The notes under the pieces are model-generated. The model worked only from the letters and a program-made list of their open reading frames with translations, ran no database searches and was not told where the DNA came from. 64,000 bases of DNA from Henricia sp. BOLD:AAB3569. Lineage: Eukaryota > Echinodermata > Asteroidea > Spinulosida > Echinasteridae. Location: the NCBI GenBank assembly GCA_037783545.1, contig JBBELK010000218.1:930001-994000 (forward strand), read 5' to 3'. The position numbers and the translations under genes were made by a program. This document shows, piece after piece, positions 42,401 through 46,106 of this stretch (positions are counted from its first letter, which is position 1; every line of letters begins with the position of its first letter).

Positions 42401-44917
42401 ACAAGTTTGTGCAATATTGTGACATTTGCAAGTTATCAGATATCGATAAAAAAATTGTTTAGTAACTTTTTGTCCTCATTTTTTAACCAGGTTGATAAAG
42501 TACAATCATGGAAATTGCAGAAACTTTTTGGTGAATTTAAAATCATTGCATTGAAATAAGTCCTATCGTCAAGTTGCACTGGGTGGTTTTCTGTAGTCAG
42601 AAATAGACTTTTACTAAAGCACCGCTGCTTTAAGAGTTGTGAAATTACAGAAATGAAACTAATGGTTAAGAGGCGTAGCTAAATATATGCGTACGTGTAT
42701 CTGTCAGCTTGCAAAACCTCTCTAATGTAACAAGCATACCTCTTCAGCTGGGTGAATGAGAAGCAGATACATGGTAGGGACGGAATCTGGGAGAAAACCT
42801 TCCAGTCCGATGGTATCGTTTAATTCCAGCAGGTGCGACCTAAATGCTTCCTCTTTAGGAAAGCATAAGAAATGACAGAAAAATCATTGGTGTACCATAC
42901 ACAATTTAACTTTATGTACATGGTTGACAGGAACTGGAAGGAGGGTGACCAGATTTAACCTAACAATCATATAAAATACCTCCCCAAAATTCTATACACG
43001 GGAAAAAATGTGAAATGTGCAATCTCCAATTTGGATGTGGAAGCAAAAAGGTTGGTGTAATCACTGCACTGCTTTGTTGAACGGATAAGGGTCATTCTAT
43101 ATATTTGGGGTCCAACGTGTGACATTTTTCTGTCCCCGTTACACCTGACATACTGCTATTTGCCATACAAGTATCATTAAAAATGCCTTCAAAACATGTT
43201 TTTATGAATTGTACTTTAAGTAATCACTCTTTGAAATAGAGAGCATTTAAAGAATATGTCCTGAATTTACAAACTACAACATTTTACAAGATGTCAGATG
43301 TAACGGGACAGAAAAATTTGACCCCAAATTTATAGAATGACCCATAAATTAGTTTACTAAACTTTGGTAGATTTTTGACGATATCCCTGGAAATATACGG
43401 ATTGAGGGAGCAAAATTTCAGAATGGTAATGAGAAAAATCTGACACATGATGTTGTATCAAAATCTCAACCCATGGGAAAAATGGGGTTGCTCAAAAATG
43501 TGATCTGGTGACGTTCCTTTAATATAGAATATCTCGATATAATGGGGTTAATTTGGTGTTGGTTCAGCCCCAAGGCCTCACCTATCTCTCTGCTGATGAG
43601 AAGAAACGGATGTCGTAGGACTTCAGTCAATGCTAACAAAACAGTGGGCTCGTCCAGTCTCGTCAACATGTCCACTACTCGCCTTTTTTCTAGTTTAAAC
43701 AGTTCCTGCATTTGGATTATGCAAACAAAACAATGATACAGAAATGGGTATTATTTAAATATGCAAAGTCACTTGTAAAAATGTGACCCAACAGTCAAAA
43801 TGAATCGGATGTTGCGCATTGCTGACGAGCCTATGCCTTTGTTCAGATTGTTCCAGAAAATGGATTTTGTTCTATCCCAACAATCATATAAAATACCCCC
43901 CAAAATACTATCCATGAGAAGAAAACAGGAATTTTGCAATTTAGATGTGAAGTGAAAAGATTGGTATAAATTACTGCACTGCTTTATGGAACCGGATAAC
44001 AGTAATTTTTACTTTTGTTGCTCCTTGCCTATTTTGTGTATTGCAGGAATGGCTAAATAAATAATAATAATAATAACAATAAAAACATCGGTGGTTTTTT
44101 GATGATATCCTTGAAAATATACAGATTGAGATCGTGAAATTTCAGAATGGTAACGAGAAAAATTTGACAAATGATATGGTATCAAAATCTCAACACCCAT
44201 GGGAAAATTGACCTGGACAAGCCCCCTTAAGAAGGACCACTGTGAAGTTAATAGCAAATGTATAGGAGTCTTTCCACAGTAAACTGGGCATTTTGGCAAC
44301 ACAGACCATATTTTCCAGAAAATACTTTTGTCTGGTCTAAAAATTATAAAAGAAATAAGTTTCAGTTGTTCTAAAGAGATAATTTAGGCCCAAAAAGGGT
44401 TACAAATAGTGTGACAACACGCCTTTCTAAAAACCCCGTGTACACATTTCAAATATATGCTCGTAACCGGGACGGCCTAAAATGTAACACAAGTGTCTGT
44501 CCCGGTTACGAGCGTACATGTGCATATCAGAAATTTGTACACGGGGTTTTTAGAAAGGCATGCTGTCACACTATTTGTAACCCTTTTTGGGCCCAAGTTA
44601 TCTCTTCAGAACAACTTAAACTTATTTCTTTTATTTTGAGACCAGACAAAGGTATTTTCTCGAAAATATGGTCTGTGTTGCCAAAATGCCCCGTTTACTG
44701 TGGGAAGACCCACAGGGTCTAAGAGTAACTAATGCCCCCAGCATACACGTACGGCATCCAGATCTATGTTTTCCTGTGCGAGTTGCTCTCTAGCCGTGTG
44801 GTACGTGGCCACACAATCCTGACACTCTCTTAAGTCGGCCTCAAGTCGTTGGAATAGTGGTGAACCCGCATCGTTTTCTTCCAAGTAAACCTGCAGTATA
44901 TGTTGCAAACACTCCAT
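8298..44917 (-). CDS. SETX: Senataxin-like SF1B helicase (SETX orthologue), whole coding span
   Basis: This is a 28-exon gene. Coding exons, 5' to 3': 44747-44917, 43582-43705, 42740-42852, 41817-42039, 39898-40014, 39021-39198, 37022-38244, 34054-34137, 32031-33830, 30594-31817, 29762-29886, 28386-28488, 27378-27539, 26008-26144, 24672-24821, 22942-23100, 21304-21484, 19322-19429, 18704-18804, 17299-17556, 16325-16432, 15820-15995, 14732-14818, 13790-13984, 12493-12597, 11378-11489, 10743-11007, 8298-9472. Every junction has GT-AG ends and keeps phase, giving 2,988 codons including stop, against about 2,677 residues in human. Senataxin is a nuclear RNA/DNA helicase that resolves R-loops and aids transcription termination. 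N-terminal helical domain about 1-740, acidic disordered middle about 550-1750, helicase about 1980-2510, basic tail to the end. Walker A, DEA, QHRMH, QGRE and TRAR motifs are visible. Motifs III and Ia are atypical. The promoter was not located. Confidence 0.93.
8857..8963 (-). repeat. SETX: Coding 21-bp tandem repeat in SETX exon 28
   Basis: Five units of CCCAAGCTGGTTGAAGGGCT type (21 bp on the + strand) encode STSLG(S/I)(P/S) repeats. The units are almost identical, which suggests recent expansion. Confidence 0.9.
9629..10022 (+). repeat. Dispersed about 390-bp repeat, copy 1
   Basis: Closely similar to 19672-20080, sharing ATAGACGCACATGAACA, ATTGCGATACGTTCA and AAAATGGTGGATGGAAGG. Both copies contain a short open frame with TTAMxQQHKA and KCNQC. 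This copy has a frameshift after KCNQC. Confidence 0.75.
10228..10674 (-). repeat. GC-box/ATG-bearing dispersed element, copy 1
   Basis: On the - strand it carries CCCCGCCCC, then ATGGCGACACAATGTACAAA and a region matching 50181-50640. The ends are GCATAGTTCCGA-type inverted repeats. The open frame is broken here and the splice donor seen in the other copy is lost. Confidence 0.7.
10743..11007 (-). CDS. SETX: SETX exon 27 (post-helicase)
   Basis: Starts QYMHCKALADDAKTRKLIID, comparable to NQHWNQLIQDAQKRGAIIK, then becomes Ser/Gln-rich. Donor GTAATG, phase 1 out. Confidence 0.88.
11102..11285. mobile_element. MITE with AATAAGTTAGGGAT ends, copy 1
   Basis: About 184 bp with inverted ends AATAAGTTAGGG and CCCTAACTTATT. 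It is very similar to the copy at 23237-23427 across its whole length, so both inserted recently. Both lie in SETX introns in the same orientation. Confidence 0.85.
11378..11489 (-). CDS. SETX: SETX exon 26 (motif VI)
   Basis: Encodes DWKKMNVVLTRARYSLFVVG then HLSTLQ. NVVLTRARYSLFVVGH is a fully conserved motif VI including the arginine finger. Acceptor TGCATTTCAG, donor GTACAG. Confidence 0.95.
11812..12440. repeat. AGTTGC-rich inverted-repeat element, copy 1
   Basis: Dense iteration of AGTTGC and GCAACT words (GCAACTGGAAGCAACT, CCAGTTGCAAG) with AATGTCGATGTATGC-like words. It is related to 26415-26925. The open frames through it are low-complexity artefacts. Confidence 0.7.
12493..12597 (-). 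CDS. SETX: SETX exon 25 (motif V)
   Basis: Encodes HEISTLEVFQGREKDIIILS and CVEAQRAMENIR. VFQGREKD is the conserved motif V of UPF1-like helicases (AFQGRQKD in human). Confidence 0.95.
12635..12780. repeat. Fragment of a dispersed GTTGAGATTTT repeat
   Basis: The block around GGTGTTGAGATTTT, CATTTGTCAT and TTTCTCA recurs at 16610-16740, 43330-43480 (reversed) and 44090-44210 (reversed). All are intronic in SETX. Confidence 0.6.
13398..13777. mobile_element. TTAA-flanked MITE, family C1 copy 2
   Basis: TTAAAGGCCCTATGTATCAT at one end and GATACAATAGGCCTTTAA at the other. It is an inverted copy of 985-1338, and its right TTAA is only 13 bases from SETX exon 24. Confidence 0.8.
13790..13984 (-). 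CDS. SETX: SETX exon 24 (motif IV)
   Basis: Encodes NEPEAEMVVALYHRICSKKA and EPLSVGIIVPYMEQANYLI, the IGIITxYxxQ motif of the second RecA domain. The acceptor could be 9 bases further out (13993), in frame. A TTAA MITE starts 13 bases past the donor. Confidence 0.92.
14086..14390. mobile_element. Palindromic element related to 44269-44712
   Basis: Arms contain AGAAATATCTTAAGATAGATC and ACATACCTTYCTGAAA, with a centre of TATGTAACAAGGACACC. The same CACCGTGTACAAATTT-like core occurs at 44440-44540. Confidence 0.7.
14485..14690 (+). repeat. tRNA-derived SINE, family 1 copy 1
   Basis: The tRNA-like head starts at GGCTAGCTCGGTGGTCGAG (A-box), with anticodon arm TCTGC-CTCATTT-GCAGG and B-box GGGTTCGAGTCCC. 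It is followed by a non-tRNA body with ACGCTATGAAGTTTTTCATA and CCCCGACGCAAGCTAAATCA. The same body follows the copy at 30128, which marks a SINE and not a functional tRNA gene. Confidence 0.85.
14732..14818 (-). CDS. SETX: SETX exon 23
   Basis: Encodes SMAKRKGFFLQPYLVFNVLQ, matching the DWPFQPYLVFDVGDG block between the two RecA domains. Acceptor TTTTCCCCAG, donor GTACAA. Confidence 0.9.
14855..15010 (-). repeat. SINE tail fragment
   Basis: TTATATAGCGCACATATCTA and CACTTTACAACATTATTACCC resemble the tail of the SINEs at 34386-34745 and 61567-61825, in opposite orientation. Confidence 0.5.
15820..15995 (-). CDS. SETX: SETX exon 22 (QHRMH motif)
   Basis: Encodes SLFERLCKWP and then VLDKQHRMHAHIAEFPAKC, aligning with QLTVQYRMHPDICLFPSNY. 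Y is replaced by H and the P after RMH by A. Phase 0 in, phase 2 out. Confidence 0.92.
16325..16432 (-). CDS. SETX: SETX exon 21 (motif II end, motif III)
   Basis: Starts ANQCSELDTIIPLQCCS, completing DEAN, and continues MKVVLVGDPRNPSPPVVSQ. The expected motif III is GDPxQLPP. Here the Q-L pair is replaced by N-P-S, one residue longer. 36 codons, phase 0 both sides. Confidence 0.93.
16815..17291. mobile_element. TTAA-type element, family H copy 2
   Basis: An inverted copy of the 1779-2211 family, with repeated CACTTCGCCC and GGGCGAAATGG words and the CTATCTTTAA right end. It abuts the SETX exon 20 donor. Confidence 0.7.
17299..17556 (-). CDS. SETX: SETX exon 20 (stalk and DE of motif II)
   Basis: A coiled-coil stretch (LCMLQEELRSQTRNLHKVQI) is followed by ADADVICCTVNFSGHDLL and ends CVIIDE, the first half of the DEAx box. 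The acceptor may alternatively be 15 bases downstream, in frame. The donor is GTATGA and a TTAA MITE begins 8 bases into the intron. Confidence 0.92.
18453..18682. mobile_element. Inverted-repeat element, GGGCCAATTTCAT family copy 2
   Basis: GGGGCCAATTTCATAAA at left and TTTATGAAATTGGCC at right. The centre is a near-perfect palindrome around ATATTCTTGTGAAGAACACA. It ends about 20 bases from SETX exon 19. Confidence 0.75.
18704..18804 (-). CDS. SETX: SETX exon 19 (stalk coiled coil)
   Basis: Encodes EAVPIYIEQKEKLTIKEILQ followed by RKIAENEKACTLQP, a charged helix typical of the SF1B stalk. Acceptor TTTTTTCAG, donor GTAAGG. Confidence 0.88.
19322..19429 (-). CDS. SETX: SETX exon 18
   Basis: Encodes GATKRYRVVRVSRSNLVHES then VRHYSLDMQVEAQRKQ, matching the NLVRLGPEKSINSEVLKFSLDS region of the stalk. 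Confidence 0.9.
19611..20242. mobile_element. GGGCCAATTTCAT family copy 3, split by an insertion
   Basis: The left arm lies at 19611-19671 and the remaining sequence at 20081-20242. Together they rebuild an element like 18453-18682. The gap is filled by the dispersed repeat at 19672-20080. Confidence 0.75.
19672..20080 (+). repeat. Dispersed about 400-bp repeat, copy 2 (nested)
   Basis: Homologous to 9629-10022. It contains a 69-codon open frame from 19869 with KCNQCPF and HVGHEKCPPKWW, whose Cys/His spacing is loosely zinc-finger-like. A perfect TGACGTCA (CRE-like) lies near its end. No protein family was recognised. Confidence 0.7.
20324..20984. mobile_element. Long palindromic element, copy 2 (uninterrupted)
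   Basis: About 660 bp, with ends CTAGTCTGAGTAAATTGGATG and ATACTCGGACTAG and arms of about 300 bp. It matches 4801-5410 and shows that the insertion in that copy is secondary. Confidence 0.8.
21304..21484 (-). CDS. SETX: SETX exon 17 (motif Ia)
   Basis: After a polar linker it reads PILLCAPSDPTLNVLLKRL. This aligns with VLVCAPSNAAVDELMKKI but lacks the usual SNxAVDxL residues (D, L and N in their place). Phase 0 in, phase 1 out. Confidence 0.9.
21924..22372. mobile_element. TTAA-flanked palindromic element, family E
   Basis: TTAAAGGAGAAGGGTACCC at left and its reverse complement at right. The arms are about 190 bp and strongly complementary (GCGATGCGTCGCACTATGGG and CCCATAGTGCGACGCATCGC). 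Confidence 0.9.
22408..22880. repeat. Truncated family C1-like fragment and unassigned intron
   Basis: CATCATTTGTAGTGACCC and GAGTTGACAAGAAAAATCC match the family C1 interior, but the ends are lost. From about 22550 the sequence is unassigned. Confidence 0.45.
22942..23100 (-). CDS. SETX: SETX exon 16 (Walker A)
   Basis: Reads IKTLNPWQQQIVDSAVKEI, a Q-motif-like stretch, then CLIRGLPGTGKTKLIIGLV. GLPGTGKT (22978-23001, residues about 2012-2019) is a complete Walker A motif I. Donor GTGAGT. Confidence 0.95.
23237..23427. mobile_element. MITE with AATAAGTTAGGGAT ends, copy 2
   Basis: Almost identical to 11102-11285, including TGATTTTGTATATGATTAGA and CATGACAGACACACCTTGTC, with inverted ends intact. 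Confidence 0.85.
23851..24090. mobile_element. Inverted-repeat element, GGGCCAATTTCAT family copy 4
   Basis: GGGGCCAATTTCATGGCGCTG at left and CGTCATGAAATTGGCACC at right, same subfamily as 8011-8230. Confidence 0.75.
24389..24657. mobile_element. Inverted-repeat element beside SETX exon 15
   Basis: Arms CTTGGGTTTCACTT, GACAACCGGTTGCTATCCGC and CATTACTGTGTCCATAC are mirrored on the right, with an AT-rich centre. The right end is about 15 bases from the exon 15 donor. Confidence 0.8.
24672..24821 (-). CDS. SETX: SETX exon 15
   Basis: 50 codons, phase 0 both sides. VVMSLHSWVRQFNGLISISK and LLLASDILRF fit the VISSLVTTQRKLKAM to LARAVLNP stretch upstream of the helicase Q-motif. A MITE ends about 15 bases beyond the donor. 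Confidence 0.88.
25088..25659 (+). repeat. tRNA-like sequence interrupted by a TIR element, locus 1
   Basis: 5' part GGCTTCATAGCTCA (25088-25101) and 3' part TGGTAGGGCG...GGTGGAGCC (25604-25659). Joined by eye they give a 7-bp acceptor stem, an A-box, an anticodon arm with a 5-bp stem and a B-box (GGTTCGAATCT). Between them is a 502-bp element with ATAGACCGATCCAGTAAGC inverted ends. The break falls in the D-loop/A-box. Confidence 0.75.
25102..25603. mobile_element. TIR element inside the tRNA-like sequence, locus 1
   Basis: Inverted ends ATAGACCGATCCAGTAAGC and GCTTACTGGATCGGTCTAT. The interior matches 50146-51373 but in opposite orientation (GCTTGTCGTTTTGCTGTGTT, GCGTGGCCGCGC type words). 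It contains an uninterrupted TTAA at 25423-25426. Confidence 0.8.
26008..26144 (-). CDS. SETX: SETX exon 14
   Basis: A short exon with no long open frame of its own. It is required for phase: exon 13 ends in phase 1 and exon 15 starts in phase 0. Reads EREEAVYEVSFLVLAKNEET then VRVLPLTTGHNVQLK. Acceptor TTAATACAG, donor GTACTC. The joined QLKVVMSLHS corresponds to the region before CIVISSLV in human. Confidence 0.82.
26415..26925. repeat. AGTTGC-rich inverted-repeat element, copy 2
   Basis: Same word set as 11812-12440 (GCAACTGGAAGCAACT, ACATCGACCTTGCAACTG) and ending GCTAGGCTTTAGG. The open frames here are artefacts of the repeat. Confidence 0.7.
27378..27539 (-). CDS. SETX: SETX exon 13
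   Basis: Acceptor with a long pyrimidine tract ending TCAATACAG and donor GTAAGT. Encodes TVVGGILPITCQDVIKVSPM and a Pro-rich end. Of the two possible acceptors, only this one keeps phase with exon 12; the other would hit a stop. Confidence 0.8.
27618..27850 (+). repeat. G-rich low-complexity array
   Basis: Irregular tandem units of GGGGTGGGGGAAG type, followed by a pure G/T tract after CAGTGGCGTAACTACGGGGG, which looks like one end of a hAT-type element. Many potential G-quadruplex runs lie on the + strand, the template strand of SETX. The Gly- or Pro-rich open frames here are not genes. Confidence 0.85.
27866..28243 (-). pseudogene. Degraded LINE reverse-transcriptase fragment
   Basis: On the - strand the sequence reads RLGLAHGVMNSLNK, then (frame change) FRSLVLPVLLYASEAWTLTS, LRLIFGYHWIDDVSNQKVRE, then (frame change) VTCLIRECQLRLCSRMVRFS. 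This is the well-known C-terminal end of endonuclease/reverse-transcriptase LINE proteins. At least two frameshifts and a stop show it is dead. The clade was not determined. Confidence 0.85.
28386..28488 (-). CDS. SETX: SETX exon 12
   Basis: Encodes CRLERDQPTIEAKFIKCTTK and ends LLNCTCH. Acceptor CATAGATGCAG, donor GTAAGAAT. It belongs to the barrel-like insertion domain before the Walker A exon. Confidence 0.82.
28565..29072. mobile_element. TIR element with GACCCCGTTCTCAC ends
   Basis: GACCCCGTTCTCACTAGAGAAAT and its reverse complement bound about 508 bp rich in ATCGCTTCATTCGATGAAG words. Single copy in the window, though 54240-54360 shares several words. Confidence 0.8.
29087..29234. mobile_element. 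TIR element (ATAGACCTTATGCG ends), copy 1
   Basis: Inverted ends ATAGACC...GGTCTAT, with arms GCGGCCATGATAGAGGGCAG. Copies lie at 45333-45479 and (diverged) 41150-41298. Confidence 0.8.
29762..29886 (-). CDS. SETX: SETX exon 11
   Basis: Encodes SDLPILAECPFKTLSNVPSS then SYDEYYRVYIPLLLHEIWAQ, matching the SYRHYFSVFFPLMMLNTFE block that opens the conserved helicase half of senataxin. Confidence 0.9.
30128..30313 (+). repeat. tRNA-derived SINE, family 1 copy 2
   Basis: Same head and body as 14485-14690. The anticodon loop reads CTCGTTT. The B-box region carries an 11-base tandem duplication (CGAGTCTACTT then CGAGTCCC). Confidence 0.85.
30594..31817 (-). CDS. SETX: SETX exon 10 (disordered region to pre-helicase)
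   Basis: 1,224 bases, phase 1 in and out. Starts ATTHRNKVDLKLDTKKTQQH with KKRKIPSF (NLS-like) and is otherwise Ser/Pro-rich. It ends with a folded-looking segment, EEDLFCWILGWNSQWL, close to the start of the helicase module. Confidence 0.92.
32031..33830 (-). CDS. SETX: SETX exon 9 (large disordered exon)
   Basis: 1,800 bases. Starts CEGPEGMFIVKSVKPLIMRK, then a basic stretch RKHKRVKHALKKR (possible NLS) and long Ser/Asp/Glu-rich sequence. Two strong SUMO-interaction-like motifs occur: SEIIDLENY (about 32590-32610) and QVIVLSSDEEDSD (about 32506-32550). Ends EESLKDFYGKG at the donor GTAAGT. Low complexity and disorder fit the central region of senataxins. Confidence 0.92.
34054..34137 (-). 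CDS. SETX: SETX exon 8
   Basis: A 28-codon exon reading DTILGDDTVLKDPRRNPSVV and LKSLSELEG. It is supported by in-phase splicing on both sides (phase 1 in and out), the donor GTATGGG and the following LKSLSELEGCEGPEG junction. Too short to stand out as an open frame. Confidence 0.8.
34196..34385 (+). repeat. 16-bp minisatellite in SETX intron 7
   Basis: About eleven units of AGAGGGGGAGGCCAGC type, diverging at the right into GGAGGTCAGTGGCCAG. A stray unit (GGGGGAGGTATCCAGCAAGT) lies at 36908, beyond the large insertion. Confidence 0.85.
34386..34745 (+). repeat. SINE copy (family 2)
   Basis: A B-box-like AGAGTTCGAATCCCAGTCC is followed by a conserved body (CCACCCAGGAGTAAATGGGT, GAAAGCTGATGTGTTYGATTA). 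It shares this body with 61567-61825. Confidence 0.65.
34754..36916. mobile_element. Large hAT-like non-coding element in SETX intron 7
   Basis: Starts CAGGGCTTCCCCATAAC with CACTGGCCACCCGGGCCACTG and ends GGCCACCGGACCACCGTTA...GAGCCCTG, so the ends are CAGGGCT/AGCCCTG inverted repeats. 2.16 kb, with no transposase frame seen. An 8-bp duplication was not found. It contains a nested palindrome at 36437-36633. Confidence 0.55.
36437..36633. mobile_element. Palindrome with ACCCGGAGGTCGGAGGT ends
   Basis: AACCCGGAGGTCGGAGGT at left and ACCTCCGACCTCCGGGTTT-like sequence at right, about 197 bp, nested in the 2.16-kb element. Confidence 0.7.
37022..38244 (-). CDS. SETX: SETX exon 7 (end of helical domain, start of linker)
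   Basis: 1,223 bases. The first part reads KWMVPYVNSLMDFGMS, matching the LWFIPFVQSLMDLKDLG block, and helical repeats continue to about residue 510. The second half is Ser/Glu-rich, with acidic hydrophobic patches such as DEVILVSDVSD and VYEILSSNSE. Phase 2 in, phase 1 out. Confidence 0.92.
38245..39020. other. SETX intron 6
   Basis: Contains a C-rich stretch at 38500-38590 and otherwise AT-rich sequence. No repeat was identified. Confidence 0.4.
39021..39198 (-). CDS. SETX: SETX exon 6
   Basis: Encodes DSADQTQSPSWHQLQCLTSL followed by MDKLGSSVWQNV, aligning with DPFWPALHCFMVILDRLGSKVW. Phase 1 in, phase 2 out. Confidence 0.9.
39490..39842. mobile_element. TTAA-type element, family H copy 3
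   Basis: GGTAAACCGCTACAAATAG at left and ATTCTACCTTTAA at right, with GGGCGAAGTGG-type words internally. Same orientation as 1779-2211. Confidence 0.7.
39898..40014 (-). CDS. SETX: SETX exon 5
   Basis: Encodes GVSRLLAIFSKSALKQGF and LASCIIDRLSVYE. With the previous exon it gives YWQGVSRLLAIF, matching YWLGICMLLTIL of human senataxin. Donor GTGAGC. Confidence 0.88.
40103..40638. mobile_element. TTAA-flanked element, family C2 copy 1
   Basis: TTAAAGGCCTGTAGATGATC at left and GATACACTGGGCCTTTAA at right, 536 bp. An inverted copy lies at 61822-62327. Confidence 0.85.
40951..41154. mobile_element. Palindromic element with CTATAAGGGGGCTTTCAC ends
   Basis: The arms contain GGTCAAAAGGTGACGGTCAC and GCTTGTCCTCCAGA, mirrored on the right. 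The centre carries CACGTGGC. It abuts the next TIR element. Confidence 0.8.
41150..41298. mobile_element. TIR element (ATAGAGC variant), copy 3
   Basis: Arms GCGGCCATGACAGGTGGCAG and CCCCCTGTCATGGCCGCC. A diverged relative of 29087-29234. Confidence 0.7.
41420..41658. mobile_element. hAT-like MITE (CAGGGTGTCC ends)
   Basis: CAGGGTGTCCGTGGG at left and CGTGGACACCCTG at right, with AT-rich AAGTCTTAAATTT-type interior. No perfect 8-bp duplication was seen. Confidence 0.75.
41817..42039 (-). CDS. SETX: SETX exon 4
   Basis: Encodes IRELTWQCVQQPDYH through NASRLPYWQ, aligning with the RRWAILTAR to KSYWLG stretch of the N-terminal helical domain. Phase 0 in, phase 1 out. Confidence 0.88.
42740..42852 (-). 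CDS. SETX: SETX exon 3
   Basis: Encodes EAFRSHLLELNDTIGLEGFL and PTMYLLLIHPAEE. The LLLIHPAEE block aligns with LFLVHPNE of human senataxin. Acceptor CTTTCCTAAAG, donor GTATGC. Confidence 0.88.
42955..43500. repeat. Intronic dispersed repeat block
   Basis: Sequences such as CCTCCCCAAAATTCTATAC, GGTTGGTGTAATCACTGCAC and CAAAATCTCAACCCATGGG recur at 16610-16780 and 43865-44215. It also contains GGGACAGAAAAATTTGACCCC. Probably an old non-autonomous element in several copies. Confidence 0.5.
43582..43705 (-). CDS. SETX: SETX exon 2
   Basis: Encodes ELFKLEKRRVVDMLTRLDE and RHPFLLISREI, corresponding to the LLEILKYPYLLLHERV region of the senataxin N-terminal domain. Phase 0 in, phase 1 out. Residues about 58-98. 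Confidence 0.88.
44269..44712. mobile_element. 440-bp palindrome beside SETX exon 1
   Basis: GAGTCTTTCCACAGTAAAC at left and GTTTACTGTGGGAAGACC at right. The arms extend through GGGTTACAAATAGTGTGACA and CACCCCGTGTACA-like sequence. It lies in intron 1, about 35 bases past the exon 1 donor. Confidence 0.85.
44747..44917 (-). CDS. SETX: SETX exon 1 (start codon)
   Basis: Begins MECLQHILQVYLEE and contains ECQDCVATYHTAREQL, which matches the LECVAEYHKARDEL segment near the senataxin N-terminus, so this ATG is the likely start. Donor GTATGC at 44746; a second in-phase donor two codons upstream is possible. An acceptor-like TTTTCCTGTAG about 20 bases upstream of the ATG suggests a spliced 5'UTR. 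Confidence 0.85.
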
Positions 44918-45332
44918 GTTTAATACAAAGTGGAAAAACTACAGGAAAACAATTGCAATAAAAATGTGAAAGCAGAAAATTTGTCATCAAATTAGAAACG
45001 AGTTTTGGAGCCCTCAAAGTCTCTGAAATGTACATCCAAATTTCTAGAATTGCCCTTAAAATTATAGCCTCGTCTCTGCAATGCAGTTTTGCACTTTGTA
45101 CTTCTTCAGGGGATCCGATTGAAAACTGCTATTCTATGTAAAGTCCCATCTACACGAGCCAACATTTGTTGGCCAACAAGGTCCAACATCTGTCTGACGA
45201 TGTCGGATGACTGAAGGTTGGATGGTGTGGATGACACTCCAGACAACGCCCAACATCATCCAACAAGATGGTCCATGTTGGAACATGTAGCTATCGCCCG
45301 ACTTTGTTGAAGCTTGTTGGAGAAATGGGCCA
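44918..45332. other. Region upstream of the SETX start codon
   Basis: Probable 5'UTR and upstream sequence. A TTTTCCTGTAG acceptor-like site is present at about 44940. CAACAAGGTCCAACAT-type words at 45170-45320 form imperfect inverted repeats. No promoter motif was identified. Confidence 0.35.
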
Positions 45333-45479
45333 ATAGACCTTATGCGTAGCGGCCATGATAGAGGGCAGTTACATTGTCACAGTGCGTCATGCACGAGTAG
45401 GCACATTGCGGATCTATTGTCACATCATTTAAATATGAAAACCTGCCCTCTATCATGGCCGCTACGCATAAGGTTTATA
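45333..45479. mobile_element. TIR element (ATAGACCTTATGCG ends), copy 2
   Basis: Nearly identical to 29087-29234, with shared GTGCGTCATGCACGAGTAGG. Confidence 0.85.
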
Positions 45480-45536
45480 GCAGATTAGAACGCCTGTCAT
45501 GTGAAGGCAGCAACCAACTGCAGTCGAGATGTGGGG

Positions 45537-45890
45537 TACCGTGGCCGAGTGGTTAGGGCCATTGACACGCAATCAGGGGTGAAAACTTGGGGTTGCGGGT
45601 TCGAATCCGGCTGCGGTACCTGTGCCCTTGGGCAAGGCACTCAACCACACTTGCTCCATCCTTCGGAAGGGATGTAAAGCCGTTGGTCCAGTGTGTTAGG
45701 TAATGGTAACGCACTCTAAAGATCCCAGAGCATTCTTTCGTGAAGAGCAAGGGGATTCCCCGGTTTCTCTGGCCATTTCTAATTCTAATTCTTCATGGGT
45801 TTCCTCACGCTTGCGAGTGACAGTGCAATGAGCACTATTGAGGAATCCTTGGTATGAATACCAGAAAGAAATAATAATAATAATAATGTG
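45537..45890 (+). repeat. tRNA-derived SINE with long body
   Basis: The head GGTACCGTGGCCGAGTGG...GGGTTCGAATCCGGCTGCGGTACC has a 7-bp acceptor stem and A/B boxes. The body TGTGCCCTTGGGCAAGGCAC leads to an (ATAATA)n tail at about 45870. This is a complete SINE structure. Confidence 0.8.
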
Positions 45891-45999
45891 CTGGAATGTG
45901 TTGGTTCGCACGGTCGAGCACATCCATGTATCGTTCAACAAATTCCAACTTCATGTTGGTCCTTGTTGGCAAACAAATGTTGACTCGTGTAGACGGGCC

Positions 46000-46106
46000 T
46001 CAAAGGCACGGGCTCGTCAGCAATTATGCATGAGCGCGAAATTCGTGCCACGAAATACGCAGCTCCATAGCAAAGGCGCGCATTGCTGACGAGCCTTTGC
46101 CTTTAA
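46000..46106. mobile_element. Family A MITE copy 2, partly deleted
   Basis: CAAAGGCACGGGCTCGTCAGC and TTGCTGACGAGCCTTTGCC arms remain. The left TTAA has decayed and the centre is shortened. Confidence 0.75.
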
